A DNA stretch of 64,000 nt from Diospyros lotus (GCF_014633365.1 NC_068343.1:28365307-28429306), one strand, 5' to 3'. Positions 22,915 to 34,675 are shown, counted from the stretch's first letter. The notes: generated by a model not told the origin, from the letters alone. Made by a program: numbers and translations.

Positions 22915-23726
22915 GGGGCTTTAAGTTATGTTGCACGGAAACGAAAATGCGGAAACAGTATTTTTCAAAAAAGTTAGGAAATTATGTTGCAGAGAAACGG
23001 AAATGCGGAAATAGTATTTTTCAAAAAAGTTAGGAAACAAAAACGCAGGGTAAACTATAATTTTAAAAAATATAGGGGTGTATGTGAAATTAATATATAA
23101 TTTATATACTATAAATAATATTAAGTTATAATTTTGCAAACCCTAGATTTGCTTTTCTCTACCTTGAGAGAGAGTCACGTCGCTTGCTATCAATGACCGA
23201 CTGCCGCCGCTTCCTCCGTCTGCCACCATTGTCGTATCTCTTACAGTTGACGCGTTTGTTGTCCCTCACCCTCGTCGTCGATCTCGCCTCTCTCACAGTC
23301 GAAGCGTTTCTACCACCGTCGCTCGCCTCTCACCCTTGTCGCTGCCCACCGTCGTACACCATCTCTCGCCTCGACCGTTGCTGCCTCTCACCCTCGTCGC
23401 TGCCCACCGCTGTACACTATCTCTCGCCTTGATCGTCGCTGCACACTCCATATCTCCGCCTCTCCGTCGACCGTCGCTGCCTCTCAGCGACCATTGTCTT
23501 CCTCGTTGCAGGTGAGTGACCGTGGTCGCTGGAAACGCGTTTCAAAGTGTGAAATGCGTTTCCCACATTTTTTATAAATTGTGAAACCGTCCCTAGAATG
23601 TTTCATAATTTACAAAAATATTCTGAAGGCCGTTTCGAACTGTCTTCACGTTTCTAAAATGAAAAATGGTTCAAAAATGTCAAAATAGCGTCTCCGAACC
23701 GTTTCCATACTTTATAAGCCTTAAAG
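22915..23726. mobile_element. Non-autonomous TIR element, GGAAACG type
   Basis: The left end GGCTTTAAGTTATGTTGCAC and right end (reverse complement) AAGGCTTATAAAGTATGGAA are imperfect inverted repeats. The interior has CG-rich TCGTCGCTGCC/CTCTCGCC words (23170-23520) flanked by CGTTTC-rich arms. TSD not resolved. It interrupts the fragment at 22331-24112. Confidence 0.5.
22926..23037 (+). repeat. Two tandem 56-bp units
   Basis: 22926-22981 and 22982-23037 are consecutive copies beginning TTATGTTGCA and ending TTAGGAAA, differing at about five bases. A local duplication of the element's left end. Confidence 0.9.
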
Positions 23727-24112
23727 CGCATGCCCCACCTTTCGTGAGGTTCGAAATAGACGCAGCACGCCCCTAACATACAGGGAGGGACCCCCAAAGA
23801 CAAAATCAAGTATGAAAAATAAATGCGGAGAAATGAAAGCAGGACAGAAAATTAAAGAAACAAGATCATAAATAAATAAAATGGAAGTAATAATAAAACA
23901 AAGCAGAATAATAATATATTTGGAAAGGGGCTCTCAGATTCATTCTTACCTCGGGTTTTGTGGTTCTTCCTCGAACGTGCGATCGCGATCAAATAAAGTC
24001 CAGGAATTAACTATTCACTTTGGTTATTGATTGATTAATCTTTACAAAATAGAACCTAAGTCTACCCAATTTTAAAGTATCTAAAAACCCTAGTTTCAAA
24101 TGACGAAATTGA
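23727..24112. other. Unclassified retroelement-like fragment, right part
   Basis: Continues 22331-22914. Contains ACCTCGGGTTTTGTGGTTC (about 23950) and no coding domain. Class unknown. Confidence 0.3.
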
Positions 24113-24166
24113 GAGAGAGAGAGAGAGAGAGCAAAATAGCAAAGTCCCCCCCCCCCCCCCCCCCCT
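24113..24166. repeat. (GA)n followed by C22 run
   Basis: A GAGAGA tract at 24113-24131 and a run of about 22 C at 24146-24166. Such homopolymers are prone to sequencing or assembly error. Confidence 0.85.
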
Positions 24167-24169
24167 CGG

Positions 24170-24913
24170 TTTTCCTTTTCCTGTTGTTCTAACCCCTATT
24201 CATAGATATGAGGTAAAATTGAATTAATGTGTCCAAGTCGGTGACAGAATTTTAGAGAAATCCTTGAAAACTTACCAGGATTTTGCCAGGATAAGAAGTG
24301 CACGCCTATTGACTAATAGGCGCATGCCTATTAAAGTCAACTATACCAATTGATCGACTGTCTTTCAAGATAGTTAATTTAAACTCAATTTATTTATTTT
24401 TGCACGTCCCAGGAAGATATACGTAAGTTATCATCATTAGACTTTCTTTGGGTGCTTAAAAAATTCATGTTTACATAGTGTCTACTATTTTAAAATAAAT
24501 TTTAATTAATATAATTTATTAATAGTATAACACTTCTTCAAATAACAAATATTGCAATACTTGATGTTTTTAGGAAAAAAATTAGATTAATTACATTTTA
24601 ATCTCTTAATTATAAAATTTAGTTGTAGTATAGTACAACATTATAATACATTATATTTATTGTGAGATCTAAAAATTATATTTTTAAATGAGGTATAAAT
24701 TATATTAAATTTTGGAAATATTTTAAGAATTATGCTAGTAATTTTTTATTTATTTAAAAGAAGGAAAAATGGTTTGAGTTCAAATATGATCTTCTACGAT
24801 GTGAAATAGATATTCTCAATTTCAGATTATTTGCTCAATGACAATTATATATTATTATTATTATTATTATTATGAAAACTAGTAATAAGCAATTCTTGTC
24901 TTTTATATATATA
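24170..24913. other. No gene seen
   Basis: AT-rich, non-coding, with a (TTA)n tract near 24852-24873. Confidence 0.5.
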
Positions 24914-24941
24914 TTAGTGCATACTCGTGACTAAAGTCACG
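24914..24941 (-). mobile_element. Helitron-type 3' end, minus strand
   Basis: Read on the minus strand: hairpin CGTGACTTTAGTCACG (24926-24941), then 11 bases, then CTAA followed by T. This fits the Helitron 3' pattern of a GC-rich hairpin about 10-12 bases before a CTRR end inserted at A/T. The 5' end was not found, nor any Rep/helicase coding sequence. The element would extend to the right. Confidence 0.55.
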
Positions 24942-25394
24942 ATATAAATAATATTAAGATTAAAATATAATTATAATTTATACGTATTATATTATAATAA
25001 TTTTACTTGTATTAAACGCTTTAAAAAAGAGATGGTAAACAATTTCTGAAGCCCTGTACGTGGGAGTTCCTACCTATAGAGATGGCCAAAAATTTGAGAA
25101 AACAAACATGAATCCGAGCATATGTATTGTATGATAAAGAATAACATAAATAAGAAGAAGAAAAAAGAAACGGTATTTCCTATCAACTAACATCATCCGG
25201 GAATGCACGTAAATTGTCAGAAAAAGAGGGAAATTAAAGAAGAAAAATAAGGAGCACAGTTTGTCAAAACATCACCAGCAACAAAATTCTTAAATTGGTT
25301 TCATTGAACCAAGCTGACAATTCAACAATGCAACGATACAGTTAGCAGATTAAGACTAAAAGCAGGCTAAGAATGTATATGTGATTACTGATAC

Positions 25395-25572
25395 CTGTCC
25401 AGTAGTATATGACTTCCAAGGGAACACCAACTGGCCTAGCCCATCCAAAGTCTGCTACCTTCACTCTGTTTTCTCTGAGATCTATCAACAAATTTGCAGG
25501 TTTTAAGTCTCGGTGAAGAATCTTACGTGCATGACAGTAAGCCACACCAGAAAGAATGTGACGCAGATAGTC
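25395..25572 (-). pseudogene. Orphan exon of a cyclin-dependent kinase (CDKA-like)
   Basis: A 178-bp exon bounded by CAG (acceptor, 25575-25573) and GT (donor, 25394-25393). It encodes 59 residues starting [19 protein letters not shown], then HRDLKPAN (catalytic loop with Asp and Asn), [16 protein letters not shown] (Mg-binding DFG) and ARPVGVPLE. This is the kinase subdomain VI-VII region of CDC2/CDKA-type kinases. The family's DFGLAR is DFGWAR here, and the part after PVGVPLE (IYYWT) does not match the usual activation-segment exon end. No exon with the GEGTYG loop, PSTAIRE-type helix or WYRAPE motif was seen within about 2 kb on either side. Either a captured or duplicated exon fragment, or a gene with very distant exons; I favour the fragment. 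Confidence 0.75.
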
Positions 25573-25948
25573 CTGCAAAGAGAGAGTCGAATCACCATGA
25601 ACCATATGACAGATTAAGCATTTATGGTTTACATTTTATTTTAATCTAGCCGTCTCTCTGCCTGCTTTTCGTTCCCCTTTTAACTTAGGTGGAACCTTGC
25701 TACCAATATGGACTTAGGTCTTTGGGAACTTGTACATGCCACATATTCTATACTTGTTATAGTTATTTGAGTCACTTGCACTAAAAATACTAAAAAATAA
25801 TGTAACCAGATAATTTCCCAACATTTATTATTTTAAATTTAAAATAAAAAAAATAAAAAAAAAATCATTTTACAGAAATTATAAGGGTTATTTTTGTATT
25901 TAATTTTATTTTTATTTTATGAAGAGACTGTTTTTAGTTGTTTATAAT
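25573..25948. other. No gene seen
   Basis: AT-rich flank of the kinase exon. No further kinase exon recognised. Confidence 0.5.
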
Positions 25949-26078
25949 TAAGAGCATATCCATGCAAATTTAATTAAAATTAATTAAAACTAAATTTAAT
26001 TAAGAGCATTAGCATGCAAATTTAATTAAAATTAATTAAAACTAAATTTAATTAAGAGCATCAGCATCAATTAAAACT
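25949..26078 (+). repeat. 2.4 tandem copies of a 52-bp unit
   Basis: AAGAGCAT starts units at 25949, 26002 and 26054. Each continues with ATGCAAATTTAATTAAAATT and ACTAAATTTAATT. The AGAGCAT(C/T)AGCAT start resembles MITE ends, so this may be a tandemly duplicated MITE terminus. Confidence 0.85.
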
Positions 26079-26516
26079 AAGGGCCTGTTTGATTGGCCAT
26101 ATTTTCCATGGGAAATAGTCATTTTCCATGTAAATTCCCATTTTGGTGCTGTTTGATAGATCATATTTTCGAGATAATTCAAATTCCCATTTTTGCTCAC
26201 GTGATGCCCAATTCTAGCTTTAGCTGGAAAACCAATTCTTAGGGGAGGGGTTGGAAAAGAAATTCCAGGCATTTGGGAGAAGAAGAAGAAGAAGAAGAAG
26301 AAGAAGAAGAAGAAGAAGATACAGCAGCAGCAAACAATAGAGGAGCGGAAGCGAATGAGAAGAAGAGGGGAAGCACGGCCGACAATCACTATGAGGAGGG
26401 GAACCGTAGCCGGCGATTGCGATGAGGAGGGGAAGCGTGGCCGGCGATCGCGAGGAGTAGGGGAAGCGAGGTCGGCGGTCGGGCATGGCATCCACGACCA
26501 GTGATGGCAGCGACGG

Positions 26517-26569
<53 letters not shown>

Positions 26570-27443
26570 GAGGACGGTGAAAGCATTCCGAAGCATCGAA
26601 AGTGCTGTAATCGATGCCGCCAAGCTCTCGGCCTTGTGCTGCTCCACTGGAACTTGCTCAGTTGAAGACGATGCTGCCATCATTGCCTCTTCCCTATTCT
26701 TGGCTTTGCTCTGCTTCTATGTATGTATGTATGTATATTTGTGTATATACATACACACACAAAGATGGGTGTGTGTATGTATGGGTGTGTGTGAAGTGCT
26801 CTGATTGACGCTGCCAGGCTCTCGGCCTCACGTTGCTCTGCTGGAACTTGCTTGGTTGAAGACGATGCTGCCATCATCGCCTCTTCGCTCTTCTCGGCTT
26901 GGCTCTGCTCTGCTCCTATGTATGTATGTATATTTGTGTATATACATACACACACAAATATGGTGTGTGTATGTATGAGTGTGTGTGAAGTGCTCTAATC
27001 GACGCCGCCAGGCTCTCGACCTCACGCTGCTCCGCTGGAACTTGCTCGGTTGAAGACGATGCTGCCATCATCGCCTCTTCCCTCTTCTCGGCTCTGCTCT
27101 GCTCCTATGTATGTATGTATATTTGTGTATATACATACACACACAAAACTGGGTGTGTGTATGTATGGGGTGTGTGTATGTATATTTGTGTGTATATATT
27201 TGATTTTTTTGAATATTTTGTATAGTATATTTGGTTTTTTGAATATTTGTGTATTTATATTTGGTTTTTTGAATATTTTGTATAATATATTTGATTTATT
27301 TTAAAGTAATTTTTAGGTAAAAAATTAAGCCAATCAAACGCCTTCAATTGATATTTTTCCTAGAATTTAATTTTAGGTAATTTAATTTCCTAAAATTCAT
27401 TTTCTTTCTATCCAAATTCTACCCTTGCAATCAAACGCACCTT
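26079..27443. mobile_element. TIR element carrying tandem 194-bp repeats
   Basis: Ends AAGGGCCTGTTTGATTG (26079) and CAATCAAACGCACCTT (27443) form a roughly 15-bp imperfect TIR of the GTTTGATTG type. Flanks TAAAACTA and TAAAAGTG are a doubtful 8-bp TSD (6 of 8). The interior has (GAA)n at 26275-26320, (GA)n at 26519-26567, a 194-bp tandem repeat, and an AT-rich right arm with inverted similarity to the left arm (TTTTCC/GGAAAA words). No transposase. Confidence 0.6.
26600..27178. repeat. Three tandem 194-bp units with codon-like conservation
   Basis: Units begin AAGTGCT at 26600, 26794 and 26988. Each has a GC-rich half followed by a palindromic TGTATGTATAT...ATATACATACA half. The GC-rich half stays open on the minus strand in all copies: MMAASSSTEQVPVEQHKAES in unit 1 with only conservative changes in units 2 and 3. 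That suggests a captured exon piece, but three copies are too few to prove selection. Confidence 0.8.
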
Positions 27444-27570
27444 AAAAGTGAAAAGAAAAATTGTAAATTAAAATTAAATATAGAAATGAAATCATCATAG
27501 CATGTAAATTTAAAATTATAAATTAAATATAAAAAAATTTAGCACATCTATAAATCATAGCTCATTGTAT

Positions 27571-28140
27571 ATGAGTGTCGGTGCTGGTCCTGAATTGTTT
27601 AGGGCCTAGGGAAAAAATAAAAATTAGGCCCCCATATATATTTAAACTCAGTGATGAACTTACTCTTATTTTTCAATTAAGATTTATCTTGTCTAAATTA
27701 ATTAAAAATTTAACATTTAAGCCAAATAAATTGTTTCGATTCAAACTTCAATATATTAAAATTTAGAAATATTTTGGACTTTCAGCGAACTTAAACTTCA
27801 ATATATTAAACTTTAATATATTATTTAGGGCTCCAAAGCACTAAGCGGACTTCAAGTCCGCTGGCCTTCAGCGGACTTGAGTGTTGGGCAGACTTTGAAG
27901 TCCGCTGAAGGCGAACTTCAAGCCAGCACTATGTGAACTTCATGTCCGCTGGCTTTCAACGAACTTGAAGTTCGTCCAATATGGCTTGAGTGTTCAGGAT
28001 TTTTTTTAAAAATATTAAATTAATTAATAATTATAATAATATAATATAATATTTACTAAAATCATTTTGGGCCCCCCTGAATAATGGGCCCAGGGCAATC
28101 GCACTAATCGCCCTGGCTCAGGGCCGGGCCTGATGAGTGT
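27571..28140. mobile_element. Non-autonomous hAT element (27579-28132), perfect 8-bp TSD
   Basis: 554 bp with ends CGGTGCTGGTCCTGA and (reverse complement of the right end) CAGGCCCGGCCCTGA, the known plant hAT terminus of the CAGGGCCGGCCCTGA kind. TSD ATGAGTGT is exact at 27571-27578 and 28133-28140. The interior holds a cluster of GCGGACTTCAAGTCCGC-like palindromes (27845-27990). No transposase. Confidence 0.88.
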
Positions 28141-28263
28141 CATACTCATTCTCCTCACATATTATGAACTTACACACAAAATTTGATTGACAGTTTATTA
28201 GTTACATTTAATTAATATGATCTCTCAAATTTCATTGACAATTTCCTATGATCTCTCCATAAA

Positions 28264-28769
28264 ATATATGTTAGATATAAATGCTTCACAGGATATATAT
28301 ATTAAATGCACATATCATATAAAACACTGATATCTACAAGAAGAAGAATACTTCTCAACTCCATAACAGCGATGAAAAATGTTGTTTGCAATGGCCAGCA
28401 CAAATGCACTGCACCAAACCAGATATTCCTCTTCTTCTCTACAATTATGCCTTAGCCTTTTCTTAATGGGAAGAAAATGGTGTAATAGATTGATTAGAGA
28501 AAAGAGGGGACCTAGCCATATATATAGAGAGAGCCAATAGGGTTTTACCCATCACAAAACCCTATTGGGCCTACACTTATTCCACAAATCAAATATATAT
28601 ACAAATAGGCCTAAGCCCATTAAGGTGCACCAAGCCCAATATTCAATTATGATCACATATAATACATTTGGGTCTCCAGGCATTGTTAAGCTATAGCCCA
28701 ACTAGCTTTTTCTTAAAAAACAAGATCCAATTAATATTGCACACATAATGACAAAATTCTAACAATACA
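28264..28769 (-). mobile_element. Copia-type solo LTR (28269-28764)
   Basis: 496 bp; on the minus strand it starts TGTTAGAATTTTG and ends ATATCTAACA. TSDs ATATA (28264-28268) and ATACA (28765-28769) match at 4 of 5. A (TA)n-type TATA region (about 28519-28530) is followed by a pyrimidine-rich leader. The TGTTAGA...TCTAACA termini match the copia-type LTRs at 50583-53820. No internal region. Confidence 0.75.
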
Positions 28770-29638
28770 CATACACACATAGTGCAACGAGGAGCTTCAA
28801 GCGAAGAAAAATATACTTAAATATACATACATATAGTGAGTGATACATCTATATACACACAGTGAATGATACATAATAATAAAATCTATATAATAAATCT
28901 ATACATATACACACAGTGAGCAGAGACTACAGAAATATCATAAAATCTATACATAAAATATATATACATACACACATAGTGCAACGAGGAGCTTCTGGCG
29001 AAGAGGAAAAATATATACTTAAATATACATACACACAGTGAGTGATACATCTATATACACACATAGTGAATGATACATAATAAAATCTATATAAAATCTA
29101 AAATCTATACATATCTATATACACACAGTGAGCTTGAGGAGCATCTATACATAAAATATTCTATACATACACACACTGTGAGCTTAAGGCATACACACAC
29201 AGTGAGAAAGAAGCCTACAAACCCTCGGCATGCCTCTGGCTCCTCCTCTAGTAGTTTAGAAAGTGCATAATTTATTTATTTATTTAAGTAGATAATTAAA
29301 ATGTTTTTAAATAATATAAATTTTAAGAAAATATTTTAAATTTTTCATAGAAGGAGATGGAAGAAAGAAACTTTGACTGCACTCATCTAGGAATTGAACC
29401 CTCAGCAAACCATAATGATATATTTTAAATTTTATATAATTTTACATAAATTTTAAGAAAGAAGCTTTGACTGCATCACTCACTTTGTGTATATACATAC
29501 ATGCGCACACATAGTAAGCTTGAGGCGCCGACGGCTTTGAGCATATACACACACAAAATACATATACATATATACCTTTGAGCTGGAGGCAGCAGTGGGG
29601 AGGATGCGATGGAGCTGGAGGCAGCGGCGTTGGAGTAG
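28770..29638. repeat. Simple-repeat-rich module, left half (CACACAGTGAG units)
   Basis: Two roughly 197-bp units start at CATAGTGCAACGAGGAGCTT (28778 and 28975). They are followed by further ATACACACAGTGAG units to 29210, an AT-rich part, and a GGAGCTGGAGGCAGC-rich end. The Athila element is inserted at its right edge (29639); the module resumes at 44359. It is related in style to the module at 54194-56740. Confidence 0.6.
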
Positions 29639-31080
29639 TGTTCGCGTATTCTTTCCCGCAAGTGAATGAGATCGTAACAAGTAATATAATGATGAATAGA
29701 GTATCGTTCCCATGAGGATTAGCTTTTAATCCTTACTTTAACCACTATTAGCTTTAATAAATCACACAGAATTAAAAGAATACTCACTATAAGTTTTATA
29801 TTAACTAAAACTAACTCACTAAATGGAAAGCACAAAATAATTCTTTAGGTTTTTGAATGTAGAAATCTAATGTATTAGGGTTCATAAATCCATCGTAGTT
29901 CTTTAATTGGTTTAATCTTTCAGTGATCGGATTTTATAATTCTTGCTTTGAGCTGAAAATCGATGATCCTAAGTTAATCAAAAGCCTCTCTCGATGGTCA
30001 ATCGAATCTATGCTTACATATGAGATTAATTATCTCTAATTAATCTGCAAATATACAAACATGCATTTATCCACAATGATCATCAAAATAGGATTTCACA
30101 AGGCATAACGGTATCTCTACCTATTATTGAACCTTATGTCGTTTATTACCAAGTGCTAATCTATATTGAATCTCTCGAAAGCAATATAAATCACAAACAC
30201 GTTCTAATGGTGGCCAAACATCAAAACGGAATTAGTGCATAACAAACGATCAACTCGAAAGGCAAGAATATAATAAAACCCAAATACTTTTAATTAAACC
30301 AACATTGAACTAGGTTTCATCAATCACCCTAGACACAAAGTACTTATCCTAACATAGTTTTAACCAACGAAAGAATAATAAAAACGAAGTTCATGATGTT
30401 GGAGAGAAGAACGAACATAAAAATACAACCAAAACCGAAGATCTTCAAGATCTCCTGCTTCTTCCTCGACTTGCCATCTTCTCCTCTCCAAAAAGCTCCT
30501 AAATCTATCAAGAATCCTTCCTTATATAGTGCTTTTTAGGTCTTCAAAGTCGTGCCCCTTGAGAGAGCCCATCTCCACTTGATTTGGAAGGAAACGGGCT
30601 CAAAACGGCCTTTTTACGAAGCTTAGAGCCTTACCGCGGTTTTACCACGGAATACTTTCCGCGGTAAGGCCATGAGCCACAGAATGAAAATCTTGTCACG
30701 GGCTTACCACAGAATGCTTTGCGCAATAAGGCCGTGAGCCACATAAAACAATTCTTACCACGACCCTACCATGCAATGCTTTGTGTGACAACATCGTGAG
30801 CCATTTCTCTTTTATTTCCAATACTTCACCAATGACATCATTCTTCTGGCGCTTTGCGACATCATCATCGTCGACCCCGAATGGACCTTTGACCTTGCCT
30901 TTATTGCCATTTTAGCTCCAAAAATGCGATATCATCATCACTTTGTGCTCCAATTGTCTTCAACACATGCTCCACATCTACATAACCATATATAGAACCA
31001 AATCAAGTAGAAATCATGCTCATTGAATGTATAAATGCTAAGTTTATGGACCAAAATAAGTGTATAAAAGACACTTATCA
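29639..31080 (-). repeat. Athila 3' LTR
   Basis: 1442 bp, TGATAAGTGTC...CGAACA on the minus strand. Contains three GCC(G)TGAGCCAC units with CCGCGGTAAGGCC-like palindromes (30640-30800), which are also seen in the 5' LTR and, in related form, in the spacer at 34150-34340. Confidence 0.93.
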
Positions 31081-31095
31081 AATACCCCCAAGCTT
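31081..31095 (-). promoter_or_regulatory. Athila polypurine tract
   Basis: AAGCTTGGGGGTATT on the minus strand directly precedes the 3' LTR start (TGATAAG at 31080). This is the plus-strand primer site for reverse transcription. Confidence 0.75.
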
Positions 31096-32280
31096 AGACT
31101 CTTGATCGTCCTGAGCAAGATTATCGACTCAAATATATCATACCTCAAGTAGAGAATAGTTAATATTTCAAAATCACTTACAAGTTGGATAGCCTTCCAG
31201 GTAGCCTCAGATTTTGGTATTATTCATAATTCATATAGAGTTTTCTAGTAATGGTACACAAATGTTTTGGACCTATTCCATGTTTTGACGTGTGTGTGCG
31301 CGAATTCTGTTAGGTACAATATCATGCATAAGGTTGTTGGTTTCCCGACCCCTTGATGGTCCTGTACACTTTCCCGCTCGTGATATGCATTCCACCCCCA
31401 AACTTGGTCTTTTCATTCAATCCTTAGGTGATCTCAATCACTATTTTCTTTCTTGTTCAAGTTTGGTTGGACTCAGCTAAAAATGGTGTTGTCTCAGTTT
31501 GTGAAGACCCTTCTTTATTTTGAATGCTTCGGCATGCTAACATCCACTAGATAGTCAAACCCACCAGTGTTCTCAATCCCCAGGAGTTACAAACACCGGC
31601 ACCATTATTGAATTTTTTTTTTGCTAAACGAGTGCATTTTATGCTCCATTTCGTTTTTTTCTTTTTTTAGATATCTCATATGCAAGCCTTCACTCCATTA
31701 AGCTTTCTGAATGACCCTTGTAACGAGCTTTCAGCCGATGACCACAGGGCATCAGGTTTTAAGATACCCCTATGGGCATAATCACTCAAGTCAGTCAGGC
31801 TACAAAGAAAGGTATAAGATATATGCAGGCTCAAATTTAATTTGGTGCACGACATAGTGTCAGGGATTAGATCACTAGCCTATGGTCATTGCCTAGCTTC
31901 CCTTAGTATGTCTAACACATTCCACACAAATTTTAACATGCACAGAATCAACACATTCCTCAACATTTGCCATCATGGCTCAACCTTCCCCAAACTTTTC
32001 TTTTCATAATGTTTGATGATTGAGTTGCTCACAAAGTTGGTTTAAGGGGGAAAGCTTAAATGGGAACCTATGCATTTAACCTCCTGACACTTGTGCTCAA
32101 ACATTCGTCTAACATGGATAATGAATCACAAAACAAAATGAGTAGCATCACTATCTTTACTCGTTTCATCAAAATGGTACCAAATAAGTTTCATCATTGA
32201 TGGCACGTCTACCCAACGACACAAGACAATTTTTTAAAATAAAACCATATAACTAGACCATACAACATATACCAGCTACC
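31096..32280 (-). other. Athila 3' untranslated region
   Basis: Non-coding sequence between the env-like ORF and the PPT. T-runs at 31613 and 31655. No gene recognised. Confidence 0.6.
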
Positions 32281-33553
32281 CATAGCGAACCTCCCCCCAA
32301 ACTTAAACGTTTCATTGTCCCAATGGAACGAAGAGAAAGAAAAGGAAGGAGTGTACCTAGTCCATAGTAGTAGGGTTGTGTTGATGGAAGGTGCAGTGCC
32401 TACATGCTGTCAGGAGGAGATGGTGGCCCTGGTGTTTGCATAAGTTGGGTGAACATGGCTAGCATGGTCTCTTGATTTGCTCGCAGTACATCCATATCCT
32501 CGTGCAGCATCTAGAAATGACGGGCATGCTCCTCGCGATCCTACTGCATCTGATGTTGAATAGCCTCTAAAGTAGGGCCAAAATTGACCCCTCTCGGTTT
32601 TCGTCTGGGCGGTGGGCAAGCGGCAGGCTGCTCCTCAGGCTCTATCCTCTTGTCATCCTCATCTGCACCCACTGAACGTGCTACATGTCGATGCTGTGTA
32701 ATTTGTGTTTAAGACTGGTGGATGGTATAGAGGCCGATAGTGATGGGCTTCGACTTGTCGATGTCAGTGGAAAACAAGGGAATGTGAGCCTTTTTGCATA
32801 ATGCTGAGATGAGAGATGGAAAGAATATCCGCCGCTTGCTGCCTATGGTATGAGCCAAGGTCATAATTTGAGTGAAGATTCGTTCACTAAAGTTCAAGTC
32901 ATGCCCTATGGAAAATGAGAAGAGGAGCTGCATTTTCGGATGATGGATCTCTGTCATATGGGATGAAGGGGCAACATTGTAGGCGAGAATATAGTGGAGC
33001 ACTTTGCATTTAAGATTGAGCTCATTGTGCAGCACTTTGTTGCTAGGCAGCCAGCGAGGCAGAATATCTTCAGTGAAGCAGTAGCGGGCAACTTGGTTCC
33101 AGTCCGCAACGTCAAGCATATCCGTTCCTTCCTCCATGCAATAATACTATTGTACTTTGGCTGGACAAAAAGGTACCCAAACCCCCCTAACATAGGTATG
33201 GAAGGCATGGGCATCATCTATAGTGTCATCATCCTTGAGAATATTTGGGTTAAAATTTGCCAAAAATTCGCGCACAACGTCGGGATAGACCTTATGAGGT
33301 GTGGAACAGAACTTCGTCTAGTTTTTGGCATGTATAAGCTCAGTAACGCTTGTGGGTGCAATATTCATAAGGTCGACCTCTCTTTTTTGTGCATAGTCCG
33401 TGTAACAATGATTCTAGCCCGTTCCTCTGCATATTCGGTATGATAGATCTGATATTGTGGTGGGGCGACACGCGCCCGCTTGGAAACATTAGAACTCTCA
33501 GCAATAACTTTTCCTTTGCCACTAGTGTAGAGGTTGCGAGTTTTAGGTGGCAT
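32281..33553 (-). pseudogene. Athila env-like / plant transposon-domain ORF, broken
   Basis: The extra ORF downstream of pol in Athila-clade elements, called env-like by position; its real role is not established. The ATG at 33553 gives MPPKTRNLYTSGKGK, a basic, low-complexity N-terminus. This is followed by EYAEERARIIVTRTMHKK, after which an A-run (about 33384) shifts the frame. The body continues with VYPDVVREFLANFNPNI (about 33285-33235) and YVRGVWVPF (about 33190), the conserved core of the family. Then comes a long open segment (33137-32709, with VARYCFTEDILPRWLPSNKV) and a C-terminal MLHEDMDVLRANQETMLAMF helical stretch (about 32515-32455). At least one frameshift and several stops. No convincing signal peptide or fusion-type membrane segment from the ATG. 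Confidence 0.8.
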
Positions 33554-34675
33554 AGTCACTTTCGAGAATGTACCTACAATGCATAAGTTTGAAAATGAGA
33601 GAGCAATAATGAATAGGAACAACATGAAGTAGATAGAGTCACATGGATGCACGAAACTCCCCCCCCCCAAACTTAAACCATCCTATCCCCGCCAAACATA
33701 AACCAACTAATTGTGCAATTTGTGTGAGAGTGTTGGTTGGGGCATTTTATCAAACACCTCATAGGCATAGCCGAAATCACATGGAAAAATAGGATAGATA
33801 AGATGTGAGAAACCCAAAAACAACAACATCACAAACAACACCAATAAATCCTCAAAATCAAACCCCAACTCCATTCTCTACCATCACCACATGCAACACC
33901 AAGATTAATCATGCATAAGTGGAAAAATCAAAGATAAATGAATCACATACCGTGAATGTCCCAAGGTAAAAGAGGATATGCACTAGTTGGAAGTGTGGGG
34001 AATGCAAAGATTTCAAGTTCAACTAAGGTGGAAGCAAGAAAATAGAGGGAAGAGAGTGATTAGAGGAAGGATGCGGGAAGCAAAGAGAGGAAGAGAGTGA
34101 GAGATTTAAAAAATGGGGGAAAGAAAAAGGGGAGGCCTTAAAAGGCCGCCCTTAACGCGGGCGGACAGCGGCATGCATGCCGCGGTCCGCCCGTGAGCAG
34201 TAGAGGGGGCAGTGGCTCACGCCACTGCCGCGACATGCTTGCCGTGAGCCACAGAGAAGACAGTGGCTCACGCCATTGCCGCGTCATGCATGCCGCGGCT
34301 TGGCTGTGAGTGGCAGAAAGGGTAGTGGCTCACGCCACTGCCACTACTCCTCTTATTTTCTTTTTAATTAATTTTTTTATTTTTTTGCTTTTATTTTTAT
34401 TTTTTATATATTTTTTTCTTTCTTTTCCTTTTTTTAAATGGTTGTTAAAAAAAAAAAAAACAATCCAAATAATACCCAAACATTATTGTGAATGCACAAA
34501 ACAAATTCACAAGAGTAGCAATCTAACCTAAAACAAAAATGCACATGAAATAATTATGAAAAATAAATAAATAAATAAATAAATGCAACTTGATATGAAG
34601 TGGAAAGGTGAAGAGATTGGGTTGCCTCCCAATAAACGCTTATTTAACGTCGTTAGCTTGACGGTTCTGATGTGC
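33554..34675 (-). other. Athila spacer between integrase and env-like ORF
   Basis: Contains GC-rich AGTGGCTCACGCCACT palindromes at 34211, 34262 and 34324 (34145-34345), T- and A-rich stretches (34345-34460), and an (AAAT)n tract at 34561-34584. No coding signal. Confidence 0.7.

Noticed and set aside
26048..26683. 211-codon minus-strand open frame
   Set aside because: Its middle is Ser-Leu and Phe/Leu runs made by (GA)n and (GAA)n repeats within a TIR element; not a gene.
33365..33670. Hydrophobic N-terminal extension (MLFLFIIALSF) before the env-like ATG at 33553
   Set aside because: Upstream codons lie before the more likely MPPK start; there is no evidence they are translated, so I do not claim a signal peptide.
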